A stretch of 64,000 nucleotides of DNA, from positions 124,001-188,000 of the forward strand of contig CAXKVV010000040.1 in the NCBI GenBank assembly GCA_964058805.1, read 5' to 3'. Positions 36,240-47,418 of this stretch are shown here, in pieces; the stretch's first letter is position 1; each line of letters starts with the position of its first letter. The notes under the pieces were generated by a model. It had not been told where the DNA came from and searched no databases. It saw only the letters and a list, made by a program, of their open reading frames with translations. The position numbers and the translations under genes were made by a program. The DNA comes from Schoenoplectus triqueter (taxonomy: Eukaryota > Streptophyta > Magnoliopsida > Poales > Cyperaceae).

Positions 36240-37985
36240 CCCCTCCTGGCCCCCCTTTCTCGGTCTGGTCATTTTTGTTACTCATGCGTTGAGATCTAAC
36301 ACTGATAAGAACATTTTTGTCAATTTCTGAGAATTTTGAGAAAGGGAAGAGGTCGGAGGTGGTGTGGAGGAGGAGGCGACCCCAGACCCCCCTTTTTGCT
36401 GCCTCGATTTTTGCCCTGTGTAGTTCCGCCGCTTGCCTCTTTGTTTTCTGGTAAAAACCCTAGAACTTGGTACTGTTCTTTGCTGGTTATTTGCTGTATT
36501 TTGTGAGATTTGTCTGTGTGGCATTCCCTGGTTCTTGTTTGGCCGATTCTCCCTTTTCTGTGGGTATCCACCCGATGCTTGTGATCCGCCAGCACTCTGG
36601 TGTGGTCCGGGCTTGGGCTCATACCATATTGTTGCTTTGTGCCTGGCAGTGCCTGCTATGATTGTTTAAATTCCTTACTGTGATTTGATCTGTTAAACCA
36701 CTGATATACTAGGTAGTTTGGCACTGATTATGGATTTGCCTGTATTACCCTTGTTGCTGGATATGTCATTGATTTCATACCTTGTCCGTTCGTGAGCTTT
36801 GGTACTCTGGTACCAAATTGGTACCAGTGAAGCGAGGCCACAGATGCATGGCTTTGATTCTCTCTGTTGTTTGCTGCCTGATTCCTGGTCTTGTGCTGTC
36901 GTTTTGTATCTGGGATTTTTATTTGGTGCTGTACTTGGTCACTGTCTTGATGTTTGCCTCTGAAATTGTGGCTGTGCTGATTTTACCCCCTTTGTACTGC
37001 TAGTGGTTGCTGTATCAACCTTTACTGTATAATTTGGCTGCTGGATTGTTGATTTCCAGTGCTGTGGCCGGCTTAAATTAGGTTGCATGTGTGGTTACTG
37101 GGCTGTTTGATTTCTGTGTTGTTGTTGGCTTGAATTGGGATTACTGGGTTGTGCTGGTAATGCCACCTCTGTACCAGGTTGTTGCAAATCTGGTACCAAC
37201 TGAGTACCTTACTACCTTTGTCTTGCTGGCACTTTTGTTGACTTGTTGCCTGTCCTGTGTTCTGTGCTGGTTGTGGTTGGCTCTGTGTTTTGTTTACTCG
37301 ATTTGGGTTGATTTCTCTGTTCTGGTCTATTGCTGGTAGGGTGTTCTATTAACTGGTTTCAATCATGTTGTGGCTAACTTGGAAATAATTAAATTTAGTT
37401 GTGCCTAAGCTAAATGGGTAGGAATGGAATATTAACAAGAAAGATCTGGCCCAAACCAAAAATCTTGGACTTAGAGGAAAATCATTTTTGGGCCGGGAGA
37501 TAAAATATAAATGAACTTATGACTTAATTAGGATTAGGAGAAATTAAACAAGGCCCAATAAGTTAAAAGACCCAACATAATAAAGTGATTAAAATTAAAT
37601 GTGACTAATGAATTGGAAGCCGCCCCGAAAGGTTTGGCGGTACCCATTATTAATAACGTAAACTTAAAGATCGGGAAATGATTATATTCCCTGACTGCCC
37701 CCGATTCGGGATATCGGTGCATTGGCACCAATGATTGGTAGTCAGCGTATGATCCCGAACATTAAAACACCAACACAGTAATAAAACGATAATAATTTTC
37801 TTAAATTATTTACTTCTTCTTATTTTTAATTTTTTCTTTTAAGTTTTCTTTTTTTTTTAATTTATTTTAAACTATTTTTGCTAATTTATTTAAATATAAG
37901 GTTAAGTAGTTATATACATATACATAATAATAAAAGTAAAATTAATAAGAAAAGATAATTAGGATATAATGAATATATATACGAG

Positions 37986-38018
<33 letters not shown>

Positions 38019-39428
38019 TAATCAATTTCTCTATTTTTAGATTTAAAAGAACATTAGAAATAAAGAATAGATATATATAAAATAACAATATATATTAATT
38101 AAATCTTTTATTTTTGAATAAGCAAAAGAATACTAGAATAAAATATTACATATATTATATATTATATATTAATCAATTTCTCTATTTTAAATTAATAAGA
38201 ATAATTCTAAATATATTATATATATAATATTATATATTAATCAATTTCTCTGTTTTAAAATTAATTGATTTAAAGATTTAAATCAATGAACTCGGATTTA
38301 AAATAGAGAATGAACGTATAAGAACGATCGAGAATGATAAACACAATTTAACGGATCTATAAGCGGGCAACTGAAATTTCCGACGCCGCATGTATGCAGC
38401 AGAAACGCTGCCGAAATTTCAAGAAGAGACGATAAAACCCGAATAAATGTTTAATTAAATTATCAATCTAATCCTATTACTAATTAGTAAATCAAGTAAA
38501 ACTAATAAACATCTAATTTAAATTAATTAGGTGATACAGTCGACTCGGATCCCCTCGCGGAGTACGAGGTCATCCCCGACCCGACGTACGCGGACACCGA
38601 CCCCGAGGCCGGTGTTCTACCTCCGGAGTAGAGCGACTCCGCGATCCTCACCAGCACTCCCAGGTACGGTTTCCTGGGATTCATCTTCTTTCTTCAGAAT
38701 TAGGAACCCAAACCGAAAATAAAATGTTTTTAAAATAAATCTGAATTGCGGTGTTTTTGTCCAAATTAACTAGAGACTAAATCTGACCTGTCATTTGCAT
38801 CCGGTAAATTGACCAGCATATTTGAGACATACCCGCATTTACATGTCATATCATGTCATATTGCACGTAGACAGGATAGGAGTAGGATCTCGGGAAATAG
38901 TCCCGAGATAGGAACAGATAGATTCAAATAATTTAAGTTGTAGATTATAATTATTAGGAAAATATTATTATTATCACTAATTATTAATTAAGTCAGGTAG
39001 TTAATCATGCATTAAATGCATGGGAGTGCTGAGAGGCGGACCGGGTAATTCTCAGTCGGAGTTGCCTTGCATAACCAGACCGTTGTGGTTACGTACGGTG
39101 ACCCATAGGCCCGTGGGACCCACCGGTCTGTATATGCACTGCGCATCCTCGCCTGTCGGGTTATCCACCGATCCCGTCATTTGGCGGGTTCGGCTGTGTC
39201 GGAGTGTTTTCTTTTGATCTTTATCTTATTATTATTCTTTATATGATTAAATTTTCAATCCAAATTTGAGCGATTTAGGATACCGTGTACTTCAGTATTT
39301 AGTGTGGGCGGCCATATCCGAGACTGGAATCTATTTCGTGATACTCTATTATTATATTTATCCGGCGTATTTAGGATCCTAATATTGTCCGAAGGGCTTT
39401 CTCCTTTGGCCCGTAGTTGGTACAGAGA

Positions 39429-39850
39429 AAGTCGGGATGCGGTCCACTGGCCTTAGTGGGTACAGTGTAGGCTCCCCTTTGTTATATTTCGTTTTGACAC
39501 TTTTACGGGATGCGGTCCTCTGACCCTTGGTTGGTACAGTGTAGGCTCTCATTTGTTTCCGATTTGTTAATTCACGGGTAGTTATCTCCTTTTTACGATA
39601 TGGCAACTGAAGACATATTATATCCTTTTGTTTATATTTTGGAAGGTGAATTACGAGATTCAGCAGACCAGAGTACGTGCTTATAGCCGTTCACTCTCCT
39701 AGGGCGTTATCGCCTCGGGAGCCCGAATTGTCGTTTGTGCGGCGTTGTCGCTGCACAAACATAAAGTCCTAAGTTAGTAAGTTGGGCCCTGGTAGTGCCC
39801 GCTTAGGCAAGGTCCGAGTTAGTAAGTTGGGCCCTGGTAGTGCCCGCTCG
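39429..39850 (+). repeat. Two short duplications inside the solo LTR
   Basis: GGGATGCGGTCC...GGTACAGTGTAGGCTC occurs twice, about 75 bp apart (39433 and 39508). AGTTAGTAAGTTGGGCCCTG then GTAGTGCCCGCT occurs twice in tandem (about 39770-39800 and 39818-39848). Confidence 0.8.
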
Positions 39851-40704
39851 GGATGAGTCTGGTAAATTTACAAATTGGGTATTTATTACGGGTGTTTGAC
39901 TCTCGTAGCTCATACTTTATATTATATTATTATTTCCACAGAATTTTCTATTTCGGGTTTTCTTTACCATATCATATCATATCATGTAGGTCAATGTGCA
40001 TAATAATATTATTATATTCACTTATCAATATTGCTTTCGCTGTTCAAACATCAGTATCGGTTTTTGGGTCCAGTCTAGGAAAGAAGATTAAATCTTAAGG
40101 CTGGATCTAAATCCGTACTGAGTAATTTTTAAAATTACTCACGTTTCCACGGTGGTTGTGGGATCCAGGTATTTCAGGTTCGGGATTTTTTTTTCTTGGA
40201 GCGAGTGCTAGGGACAGTCCTGCGCGATGACAGGGATGCTTCGCTGCATTGGCATGTGAGCTGGGTAGTCAGTTAGGATCCATCGGGTTTTTGAGTCTTA
40301 TTTCTTTCTTTTGGGTTTTTATTTGAGAGATTGCTGCCCATTCCGATGGAGCTAGCCCCCGCCTATGTGGGCGTTGTATTCTCTTTGTTCATTCTGGACT
40401 GTATGGTCATGTATTCTTATTATTATTATTTTGTTATTTCTGTGATTGCCTTATTTTATTCATTTAGCCTTTCGTACGCACGTCTCGTCGTGCGTACGTG
40501 GCGGGATTAAGCACCCTAACCCGATTCTTTTATTTCTGGGGTGTGACACGTTTGAACCATTCTGATTGTGTAAAACTTCTTGTATACCAGGGATCACAAA
40601 GGATACATTACGAGTTATGATTTTCCTAGACAGAACTTTCCTTAGACATTGTTTTTTCACAGTATTGCAACAGTTCTTACTAGAGAAAACCATTAAAACG
40701 TCAT

Positions 40705-42395
40705 AAACAACCTATTACAAATAAATGATCTAACAATTTATACAAATTAAATCTAACATACAATTTAAATTTTAAAATAAATCTAACATACAATTTAAAT
40801 CTAACCTATTCAAAATAAATATAATTACTTCACATATTCAAAAAAACTAAAAATAACCTATTTTTTTAACCTATTAAAATTAAATCCGAATTTAAAAATT
40901 AAAATCTAACCTATTCAAAACAAATATAATTACTTCACATATTCAAAAAACTAAAAATAACCTATTTTCTTAACCTATTAAAATTAAATCCGACTTTAAA
41001 AATTAAAATCTAACTTATTCAAAACAAATATAATTACTTCACATATTCAAAAAAACTAAAAATAACCTATTTTCTTAACCTATTAAAAATAAATTCGAAT
41101 TTAAAAATTAAAATCTAACCTATTCAAAACAAATATAATTACTTCACATATTCAAAAAAATAATTCTAACCTATTTTTGTAACCTATTAAAAATAAATCC
41201 GAATTTAAAAATTAAAATCTAACTTATTCAAAATAAATATAATTACTTCACATATTAAAAAAACCAAAAATAACCTATTTTCTTAACCTATTAAAAATAA
41301 ATCCGAATTTAAAAATTAAAATCTAACCTATTCAAAACAAATATAATTACTTCACATATTCAAAAAACTAAAAATAACCTATTTTCTTAACCTATTAAAA
41401 TTAAATCCGAATTTAAAAATTAAAATCTAACCTATTCAAAATAATTCTAATTACTTCACATATTCAAAAAAATAATTCTAACCTATTAAAAATAAATCTG
41501 AATTTAAAAATTAAAATCTAACATATTCAAAACAAATTTAATTGCTTCACATATTCAAAAAAAAAAATAATTCTAACCTATTTTTGTAACCTATGAAAAA
41601 TAAATCCGAATTTAAAAATTAAAATCTAACTTATTCAAGACAAATATAATTACTTCACATATTCAAAAAACTAAAAATAACCTATTTTCTTAACCTATTA
41701 AAAATAAATTCGAATTTAAAATTTAAAATCTAACCTATTCAAAACAAATATAATTACTTGACATATTCAAAAAAATAATTCTAACCTATTTTGTAACTTA
41801 TTAAAATTAAATCCGAATTTAAAAAATAAAATCTAACTTATTCAAAATAAATATAATTACTTCACATATTAAAAAAACAAAAAATAACCTATTTTCTTAA
41901 CCTATTAAAAATAAATCTGAATTTAAAAATTAAAATCTAACCTATTCAAAACAAATATAATTACTTCACATATTCAAAAAAACTAAAAATAACCTATTTT
42001 CTTAACCTATTAAAATTAAATCCGAATTTAAAAATTAAAATCTAACCTATTCAAAACAAATCTAATTACTTCACATATTCAGAAAAATAATTCTAACCTA
42101 TTTTCATAACCTATTAAAAATAAATCAGAATTTAAAAATTAAAATCTAACATATTCAAAACAAATCTAATTACTTCACATATTCAAAAAAAAAATTCTAA
42201 CCTATTTTTATAACCTATTAAATATAAATTCGAATTTAAAAATTAAAATCTAACCTATTCAAAATAAATCTAATTACTTCACATATTTTAAAATAATTCT
42301 AACATATTTTCGTAACCTATTAAAAATAAATTCGAATTTAAAAATTAAAATCTAACATATTCAAAATAAATATAATTACTTCACATATAAATTTA
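40705..42395. repeat. 16-copy tandem array of ~104-bp units
   Basis: The phrase ATTACTTCACATATTC recurs at 40827, 40932, 41036, 41141, 41244, 41349, 41453, 41544, 41652, 41756, 41859, 41963, 42068, 42172, 42276 and 42378 (phrase starts counted from ACTTCAC; the copy at 41544 reads GCTTCAC). Mean spacing is 103-104 bp; one interval is short (91). Units are AT-rich with CTAACCTATTCAAAA and AACCTATTAAAAATAAATCC segments and differ by small changes. No coding sense. Located inside the hAT element where the transposase 5' part would be expected. Confidence 0.95.
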
Positions 42396-42689
42396 AATTA
42401 ATATAAACTAAATTTATAGAGAATAATATAACATGAAATAAATGTAACCTTTAAATCTCGCCGAAAAATCTTGCGAGAGACGCCGAATTTTATAATTTCG
42501 ATACCTTCATAATTCTGTTAGCGTATTTTTATAACTATATTTTTTGGAACAATAAATTTAAAATTGAGAATAATATTATATTGAGAGAATAAAAGATTGA
42601 GAGATTGAGAGAAGGTGAAAATGTTGAGAGGAATATGGGTATATTTATAGAGTTTTGATTGGAGGGAATAAAAAATGAAAAAAACAGCA

Positions 42690-42965
42690 GCTTAACGGGT
42701 CCAAGCGGGTTAACGGGTTTCAAGGAGAATTTTTGTGGGTCACGGGTAGACGGGTACGGGTACGGACGGGCGGGTAGACGGGTACGGGGTACGGGCGGCG
42801 GGTACACAAGTTGTATCCGATGGGTAGACGGGTACGGATACGAGTACCCGTCTATACACGTGTACGGGTACCCATCTATACACGAGTACGGATACGAGTA
42901 CCCGCCTATACACGAGTATGGATACGAATAAACCGGGTAGACGGATACGGATTGTACACGGAGTA
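42690..42965. repeat. Right subterminal CGGGTA cluster of the hAT element
   Basis: Many copies of CGGGTAGACGGGTACGGGTA and CGAGTACCCG(T/C)CTATACACG in the last 300 bp of the element, in mirror position to the left cluster at 33520-33920. Confidence 0.8.
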
Positions 42966-42987
42966 TAAGAAAACCACTAGCGTGGAG

Positions 42988-43391
42988 TATATTAATTAAT
43001 TAAAATAAACACAGATATTGATAGAGTCTTCCCACTATCACATCCGTCTGAACAGTGAACGATGCCGAAGGAAGGACGAAGGTGAAATTGTGAGAATAAA
43101 CAAGTTTCGCATCTACCAAGGTTGGTGAAAGATTTAATTTAATATTTTATAATCAATTAATCATGTTGTATTTAAAAAGTAAAAATCATAAATTAAACAT
43201 GTTTTTTTTAAAATAGTAAAAATCATTGAATCTTTATGTATAATTGCCAGAAAGAGTTTTTGGTGCTTAATTATAAGGCAGCAACAGAATGAATAGTAGA
43301 TATTTAATTACGCCACATCCATTAATTTACAACACGTAATTAATTTTCTAATATATATTAATAAATAAACTGATCTTCTGCACGCAGAGAG
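42988..43391. other. Spacer between hAT element and MITE
   Basis: AT-rich, no gene or repeat recognised. Confidence 0.4.
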
Positions 43392-43794
43392 AGAGTAATG
43401 CTATGGTGCTTCGCGAAGCAAAAAAATTTTTGTGCTTCGCGTCCGTATCTCGAATTTAAAAGTTCAAACGGCTGATCTAAACCGTTGAACATCATCTTCA
43501 TATTGAAATATCCTTGGAGATCAAATTTTATATTTTTTTGATTTTTTTGATATTTTTTAGATGGGTACAAAGTTTGTTGATCTAAAGATTTCTGCACCAT
43601 CCAAAACAAGCGACTTTGTACCCATCTAAAAAATATCAAAAAAATTCAAAAAAATATAAAATTTGATCTCCAAGGATATTTCAATATGAAGATGATGCTC
43701 AACGTTTGGATCGGCCGTTTGAACTTTTAAATTCGAGATACGGACGCGAAGCACAAAAATTTTTTTGCTTCGCGAAGCACCATAGCATTACTCT
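43392..43794. mobile_element. Foldback MITE, family A, well preserved
   Basis: Nearly perfect inverted repeat over the whole 403 bp. Left arm starts AGAGTAATGCTATGGTGCTT then CGCGAAGCAAAAAAATTTTT. Right arm ends with GCTTCGCGAAGCACCATAGC then ATTACTCT. Inner parts also pair (TTCAAACGGCTGATCTAAAC with GATCGGCCGTTTGAACTTTT; GATGGGTACAAAG with CTTTGTACCCATC). The end itself contains the palindrome TGCTTCGCGAAGCA. No clear target duplication was found next to a left GAGA run and a right TATA run. Arm identity suggests a recent insertion compared with the 6.46-kb copy. Confidence 0.9.
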
Positions 43795-44150
43795 ATATAT
43801 ATATATATATATATATATTCTATCTCTCTGTGTATAATTTTTCTAAATCAAACCTTGATAGGCAACTGTATCTGTATGTATGGAAGATGATCAGGCTATT
43901 CGAAATCCGCTCTTATTATTTCGAAAATAACATATATATAATCAAGTATATATATGTGGAACTCAAGTACCTTACAGATAACAATGTACACAGTATATCA
44001 TATAATGAATAAGGAAATTAAATATGAACACGAAATAATTAAACACGGTAAAACATACAAATAAATGCACAATATATATTTCAATCATCGTCGATCATTA
44101 TTATTCTTTCATCTGGAGGCAATCTCATAAGAATTACGGCGAGTGGTTGA

Positions 44151-44336
44151 TCAGTACTTAAGCAGGTAGCCAACGGCGAGAGCGGCAAGCGAGGCGGCAG
44201 CAGCGAAAGCCGGGATGGTGGCCACAGCATCTGACGTCTGGGGACTTGGTGCATTTGCCGTCTGAGCTGTCACTGTGGTGGCCGAGAAGACGACGGCCAT
44301 TGCGAACAGGAACAATTTGAATGCCGGTGCCTCCAT
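44151..44336 (-). CDS. Arabinogalactan peptide (AG-peptide)
   Basis: A 61-residue ORF with the standard AG-peptide plan. An N-terminal signal peptide (MEAPAFKLFLFAMAVVFSAT to about residue 25, ending TVTA) is followed by a very short mature part QTANAPSPQTSDA with Ala-Pro and Ser-Pro sites for hydroxyproline O-arabinogalactosylation. A hydrophobic C-terminal tail (IPAFAAAASLAALAVGYLL) then directs GPI-anchor addition. The product is expected at the outer face of the plasma membrane or in the wall. On the minus strand a TATATAAATA box lies about 135-145 bp upstream of the start codon (44467-44478). A second AG-peptide gene lies 3.8 kb away on the other strand. Confidence 0.85.
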   Translation of the reverse strand: MEAPAFKLFLFAMAVVFSATTVTAQTANAPSPQTSDAVATIPAFAAAASLAALAVGYLLKY

Positions 44337-44466
44337 TAATTGGTTGTGTTGCTTTTCTTGATCTCGTCTTCAAATAAATATATATATGTTTTCTAATTTA
44401 CTGAAGAGAGCTGATTATATAGAGATGCTTTGTTGAATGTATGTGAATTCAAGGAAGAGCATCTTA

Positions 44467-44478
44467 TATTTATATAGT
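44467..44478 (-). promoter_or_regulatory. Putative TATA box of the 44.2-kb AG-peptide gene
   Basis: Minus-strand ACTATATAAATATAAG, in the right position and orientation for the gene starting at 44336. Confidence 0.5.
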
Positions 44479-44777
44479 ATAAAACAAAGCGCGTTTTTGT
44501 GGAATTGTTCAAGCTGCCCTGCCCGTAGGCTGTAGCAGTCATAGTTTTATTATTAATGCATGTCTCTCAAGGTGAAGGACAACGACTTCTTTAAATTATT
44601 ACTATTTTCTTTCAATTCTAAGACACAGATTTTATATATATTCTCCATCGACCAGTAAGTTAACGTCACGTACTTGAATAATTAAAATCAGGTAGACTAC
44701 AAGGCTACCTTTTTAATTTCTATTATATATCCTGTTGTATATATTTTTTATAAAGGGGAGGGATGACTTGACAACTA

Positions 44778-45002
44778 CTATTTTGATAATAAAATTTTAA
44801 ATAAAAATAAAAAATATATAAATATTTTTTTTGCTTATAAGATGATAATGATTTAAATTTTATATAATTTTATTATCGTTTGATAGTCCGTCAAAGACTG
44901 TTAAATTGAAACCGTTATAAATTATATGAAATTTTAATGGTTTTTAATAAATTATCAAATGATAATAAAATTGTATGAAATTTAAGTCACTCAATCTATA
45001 AG

Positions 45003-45043
<41 letters not shown>

Positions 45044-45098
45044 CTAAAATATTTATAATATTTATTTAAAAATCATTGTAAACATTATCAAAATAACC
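44778..45098. mobile_element. Foldback MITE, family B
   Basis: Left arm ATTTTGATAATAAAATTTTA pairs with right arm ending AAACATTATCAAAAT. The inner arms TTTAAATTTTATATAATTTT and AAAATTGTATGAAATTTAAG also pair. A (TA)n run of about 36 bp (45005-45042) interrupts the right arm. Related in sequence to 31385-31565 in opposite orientation. Confidence 0.65.
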
Positions 45099-46134
45099 CA
45101 TTGTAAGAATCCCTTCCCTTTTATAAAATGAAGATGCATGATAAATATTGTCAAACAGCAAAAGAACAGCTGGCATGACATATACACATGTCGCGTCGCA
45201 TTGAAGCTGTTAATGCTGAATTCATCCATTTTTTTTTTGCCAATTAAGAATATTGGTAATTAAGAAGTTAAAGAACTTGGAGCAAGATCTCCAGCTTTTC
45301 TTTAAGACATGTTAGGAATGCTTTTGTTTAACAATTATTTCATCAAAATAATCTTAAAATGTATTAAAAACTCCATGAATTATCGTGGCTTCAAGACGAA
45401 TTATAGATCTGTGTAGCCTTGCAATATCTGATTTTTCTTTTACCACAAAAGAGATGTGATTTTTTTTCGTTTCATATATAATTTATATAGGCACTTTGAA
45501 TTAAAAAAAAATACATAGATTCTATACAAATTAAGTTACCAACCCTCTCCTACGTCCTCACCACCGAAGAAAAAAGAAAGAAAGAAGCAAAAAAAAAAAA
45601 AAAAGGATGGTAAGGAGTAAGGACTCAAGGGGTTGTGACATTGGACAGTATACCTAGCTACATCACGTTGAATTTGATTGATTACATATATATGCTATAT
45701 GGAGACAAGATCGGCATTATTTTAATTGTAGCTTTCAATGGAAAAACAAAGAATGGATCGATGTGCCATCAAAAAATATTTCTTTGACTTGATCCAGCTG
45801 CATCTTGCTGGAATGGTAAATATATAAATTTTTGTTTTTAATTTGCATGCATTTGTCGAAATAGTAATTAATCGAAGAGGGGGTTCCAGTTGTTCAAATT
45901 GTGTATGCGAGGAGATGTCACAAATATTTTTTTAATTTATATTTTAATTTTTTCACAGTCATATTTCGAATACAGACGTTGAATTTGTTAAGTTTTATGA
46001 TAAATATATGTTCATAAAATTTTATAATTTTTTATAATTATTTTATACTAAATCAAATGATATAAAAATTAAATTTATTCAAATTAATCATATATAGTTA
46101 ATTGGATTCATTATTTTATTACTATATGATCTAG
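45099..46134. other. AT-rich spacer
   Basis: No gene supported. Contains an A-run near 45588-45605 and AT-rich decayed sequence. Confidence 0.4.
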
Positions 46135-46411
46135 CAGCGGCCGAGCCACGTTTGGGCAGGAGGGGGGCACCGAACCCCCTAGAATTTTTTTTAAATAGAC
46201 TTGTGATTTATTTTATTTTTCAAAAATATGCTTAATTCTAATAAAAAATTTATAAAAATATGCTCTACTCTAAAAATATTTTTAAAAATACATCTGAAAA
46301 GGTACTTTCATTATAAAAAATTATAAGATATATTTAACTTTTAAAATAATTATAGTATTATACTTATAATAATTTTTTGACCCTCTATCATAGAGGCTGG
46401 CTCCGCCCATG
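46135..46411. mobile_element. hAT-type MITE with perfect 8-bp TSD
   Basis: Ends CAGCGGCCGAGCCACG and GGCTGGCTCCGCCCATG, variants of the common CAGGGGCGGAGCCA hAT terminus. Flanked on both sides by TGATCTAG (46127-46134 and 46412-46419). 277 bp, AT-rich interior with AACCCCCTAGAATTTTTTTT near the left end, no coding capacity. Confidence 0.85.
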
Positions 46412-47064
46412 TGATCTAGTATGAAATGCCTTTCAAAAAATCATAAATTTTACAAGCATACATCTTCCATAAATTTTAACAAATTGAATGGCTTTGATTT
46501 ATAATTTGAGTTATAAAAGTTTAAAATATAAATTATAAAGTAAGCCTGTGACTTTTTAAGTTTTTATGGTACATAGAAATCGACGTTGAAACCCTCCTCT
46601 TTATTGAAACACTACGCGAGGTTAGATATTTGAAATAAACAAATAAGCAATGCCCAAGCTTAAAAATATTAATTAACTATGGTTTATTGAGATATTCACG
46701 AGGTTGCTCAAATTTAATTTAAATACTACGTTGACCTTTAACTTTCTGCATGCACGTAGCTATCAGAATGTTTTCTCACTATTTGCATCCCATATTCTAT
46801 TCATTGTATAGTTATAATTAAAATAAATGGAAGAGGAGTTTGTCAAAATATGAATTTTCCCTCTCTTCTCTTTTAAATAATTGGCAGTATCTTTTCTGGA
46901 GCATAAGATCACCTCGAGCTCAAACACTAAACAATTTGTGTTGAACCAAGCATTTTTTTTCGTTTTAGTGCAGAACCGAACTGATAATTAATTTAATTAA
47001 AAATGTATATATATATATGCATTGGCCATAGTTGGCTTGGTTTTTAATTAGTCCCGTTACCTCA
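46412..47064. other. Spacer
   Basis: AT-rich, no gene or repeat recognised. Confidence 0.4.
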
Positions 47065-47418
47065 TGGGGTGTCAATTCTTGATCCGACCCGACGGGTTAA
47101 TCTCACCTAATCCGACATGATCCGAAAATAAATAGGTTGGATATGAGTTTAATTATATTTTTTTGAAGTAATTTTATGATTTAATAATAATTAAAGCTTA
47201 AATATACACTAATTAAGATTAATTATAAATTAATTAATAATTTATTGCTTAAAATTATATAAAAATAATTAATAAATATTTAATTATTTTACACGGGTCG
47301 GATCGGGTCGGGTATGGATAAAAAAAATTACCCGAATTTAATCGGATCGGATTCAGATCAGAACAAAATAAAAATAAAATAAATAAACCCGACCCAACCC
47401 GATCCATTGACACCCGTA
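47065..47418. mobile_element. hAT-type MITE rich in CCCGACCCG motifs
   Basis: Left end TGGGGTGTCAATTCTTGATC, right end CCCGATCCATTGACACCCGTA, inverted relative to each other. Flanks share TACCTCATG (left 47058-47066, right 47420-47428). A pair TTACCTCA/CTACCTCA immediately outside the given ends fits an 8-bp duplication; exact ends are uncertain by two bases. Inside, GGTCGGATCGGGTCGGG and mirrored ACCCGACCCAACCC lie near the right end. A truncated relative lies at 7942-8052. Confidence 0.75.

Larger units (their letters stand above)
35216..40548 (+). mobile_element. Solo LTR, Gypsy Del/Tekay-type, 5.3 kb
   Basis: Starts TGTTAAACCGTAAATTTTAA and ends GGGGTGTGACA. The ends are inverted-repeat-like (TGTTAAACC versus TGTCACACC), fitting Del/Tekay LTRs that open TGTAACACCC. 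Both sides carry CGTTT (35211-35215 and 40549-40553), a 5-bp target duplication, and the insertion lies inside the hAT transposase. Inside are a CT-rich promoter-like zone (35750-36080), TATAAAAC at 36232-36239, a GC-richer transcribed-looking zone to about 37400, AT-rich blocks, a short acidic coding-like stretch (38531-38632) and small duplications (39429-39850). No PBS, gag or pol was found, hence a solo LTR. Confidence 0.75.
33498..42979 (-). mobile_element. Decayed 9.5-kb hAT transposon with nested insertions
   Basis: Ends are TAGTGGTTTGCTTATACTC (33498) and GAGTATAAGAAAACCACTA (42979), inverted repeats of each other with one mismatch. They are flanked by GCGCGGAG (33490-33497) and GCGTGGAG (42980-42987), an 8-bp target duplication with one change, the hAT hallmark. 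Next to each end lies a 300-450-bp GC-rich zone of GGGTAGACGGGTACGGG-type motifs. The interior holds the C-terminus of a hAT transposase (34674-35210), a solo LTR (35216-40548) and a 104-bp tandem array (40705-42395). Without the LTR and its duplication the element would be about 4.1 kb, a normal hAT size. The transposase N-terminal half is not recognisable. Confidence 0.85.

Noticed and set aside
36282..37339. Several 60-100-residue ORFs, some hydrophobic
   Set aside because: They lie in the GC-rich R/U5-like part of the solo LTR, on both strands, with no domain and no consistent start.
40705..42395. CRISPR-like or centromeric array
   Set aside because: Units are contiguous ~104-bp tandem copies without spacers; only 16 units within a transposon, in a plant genome.
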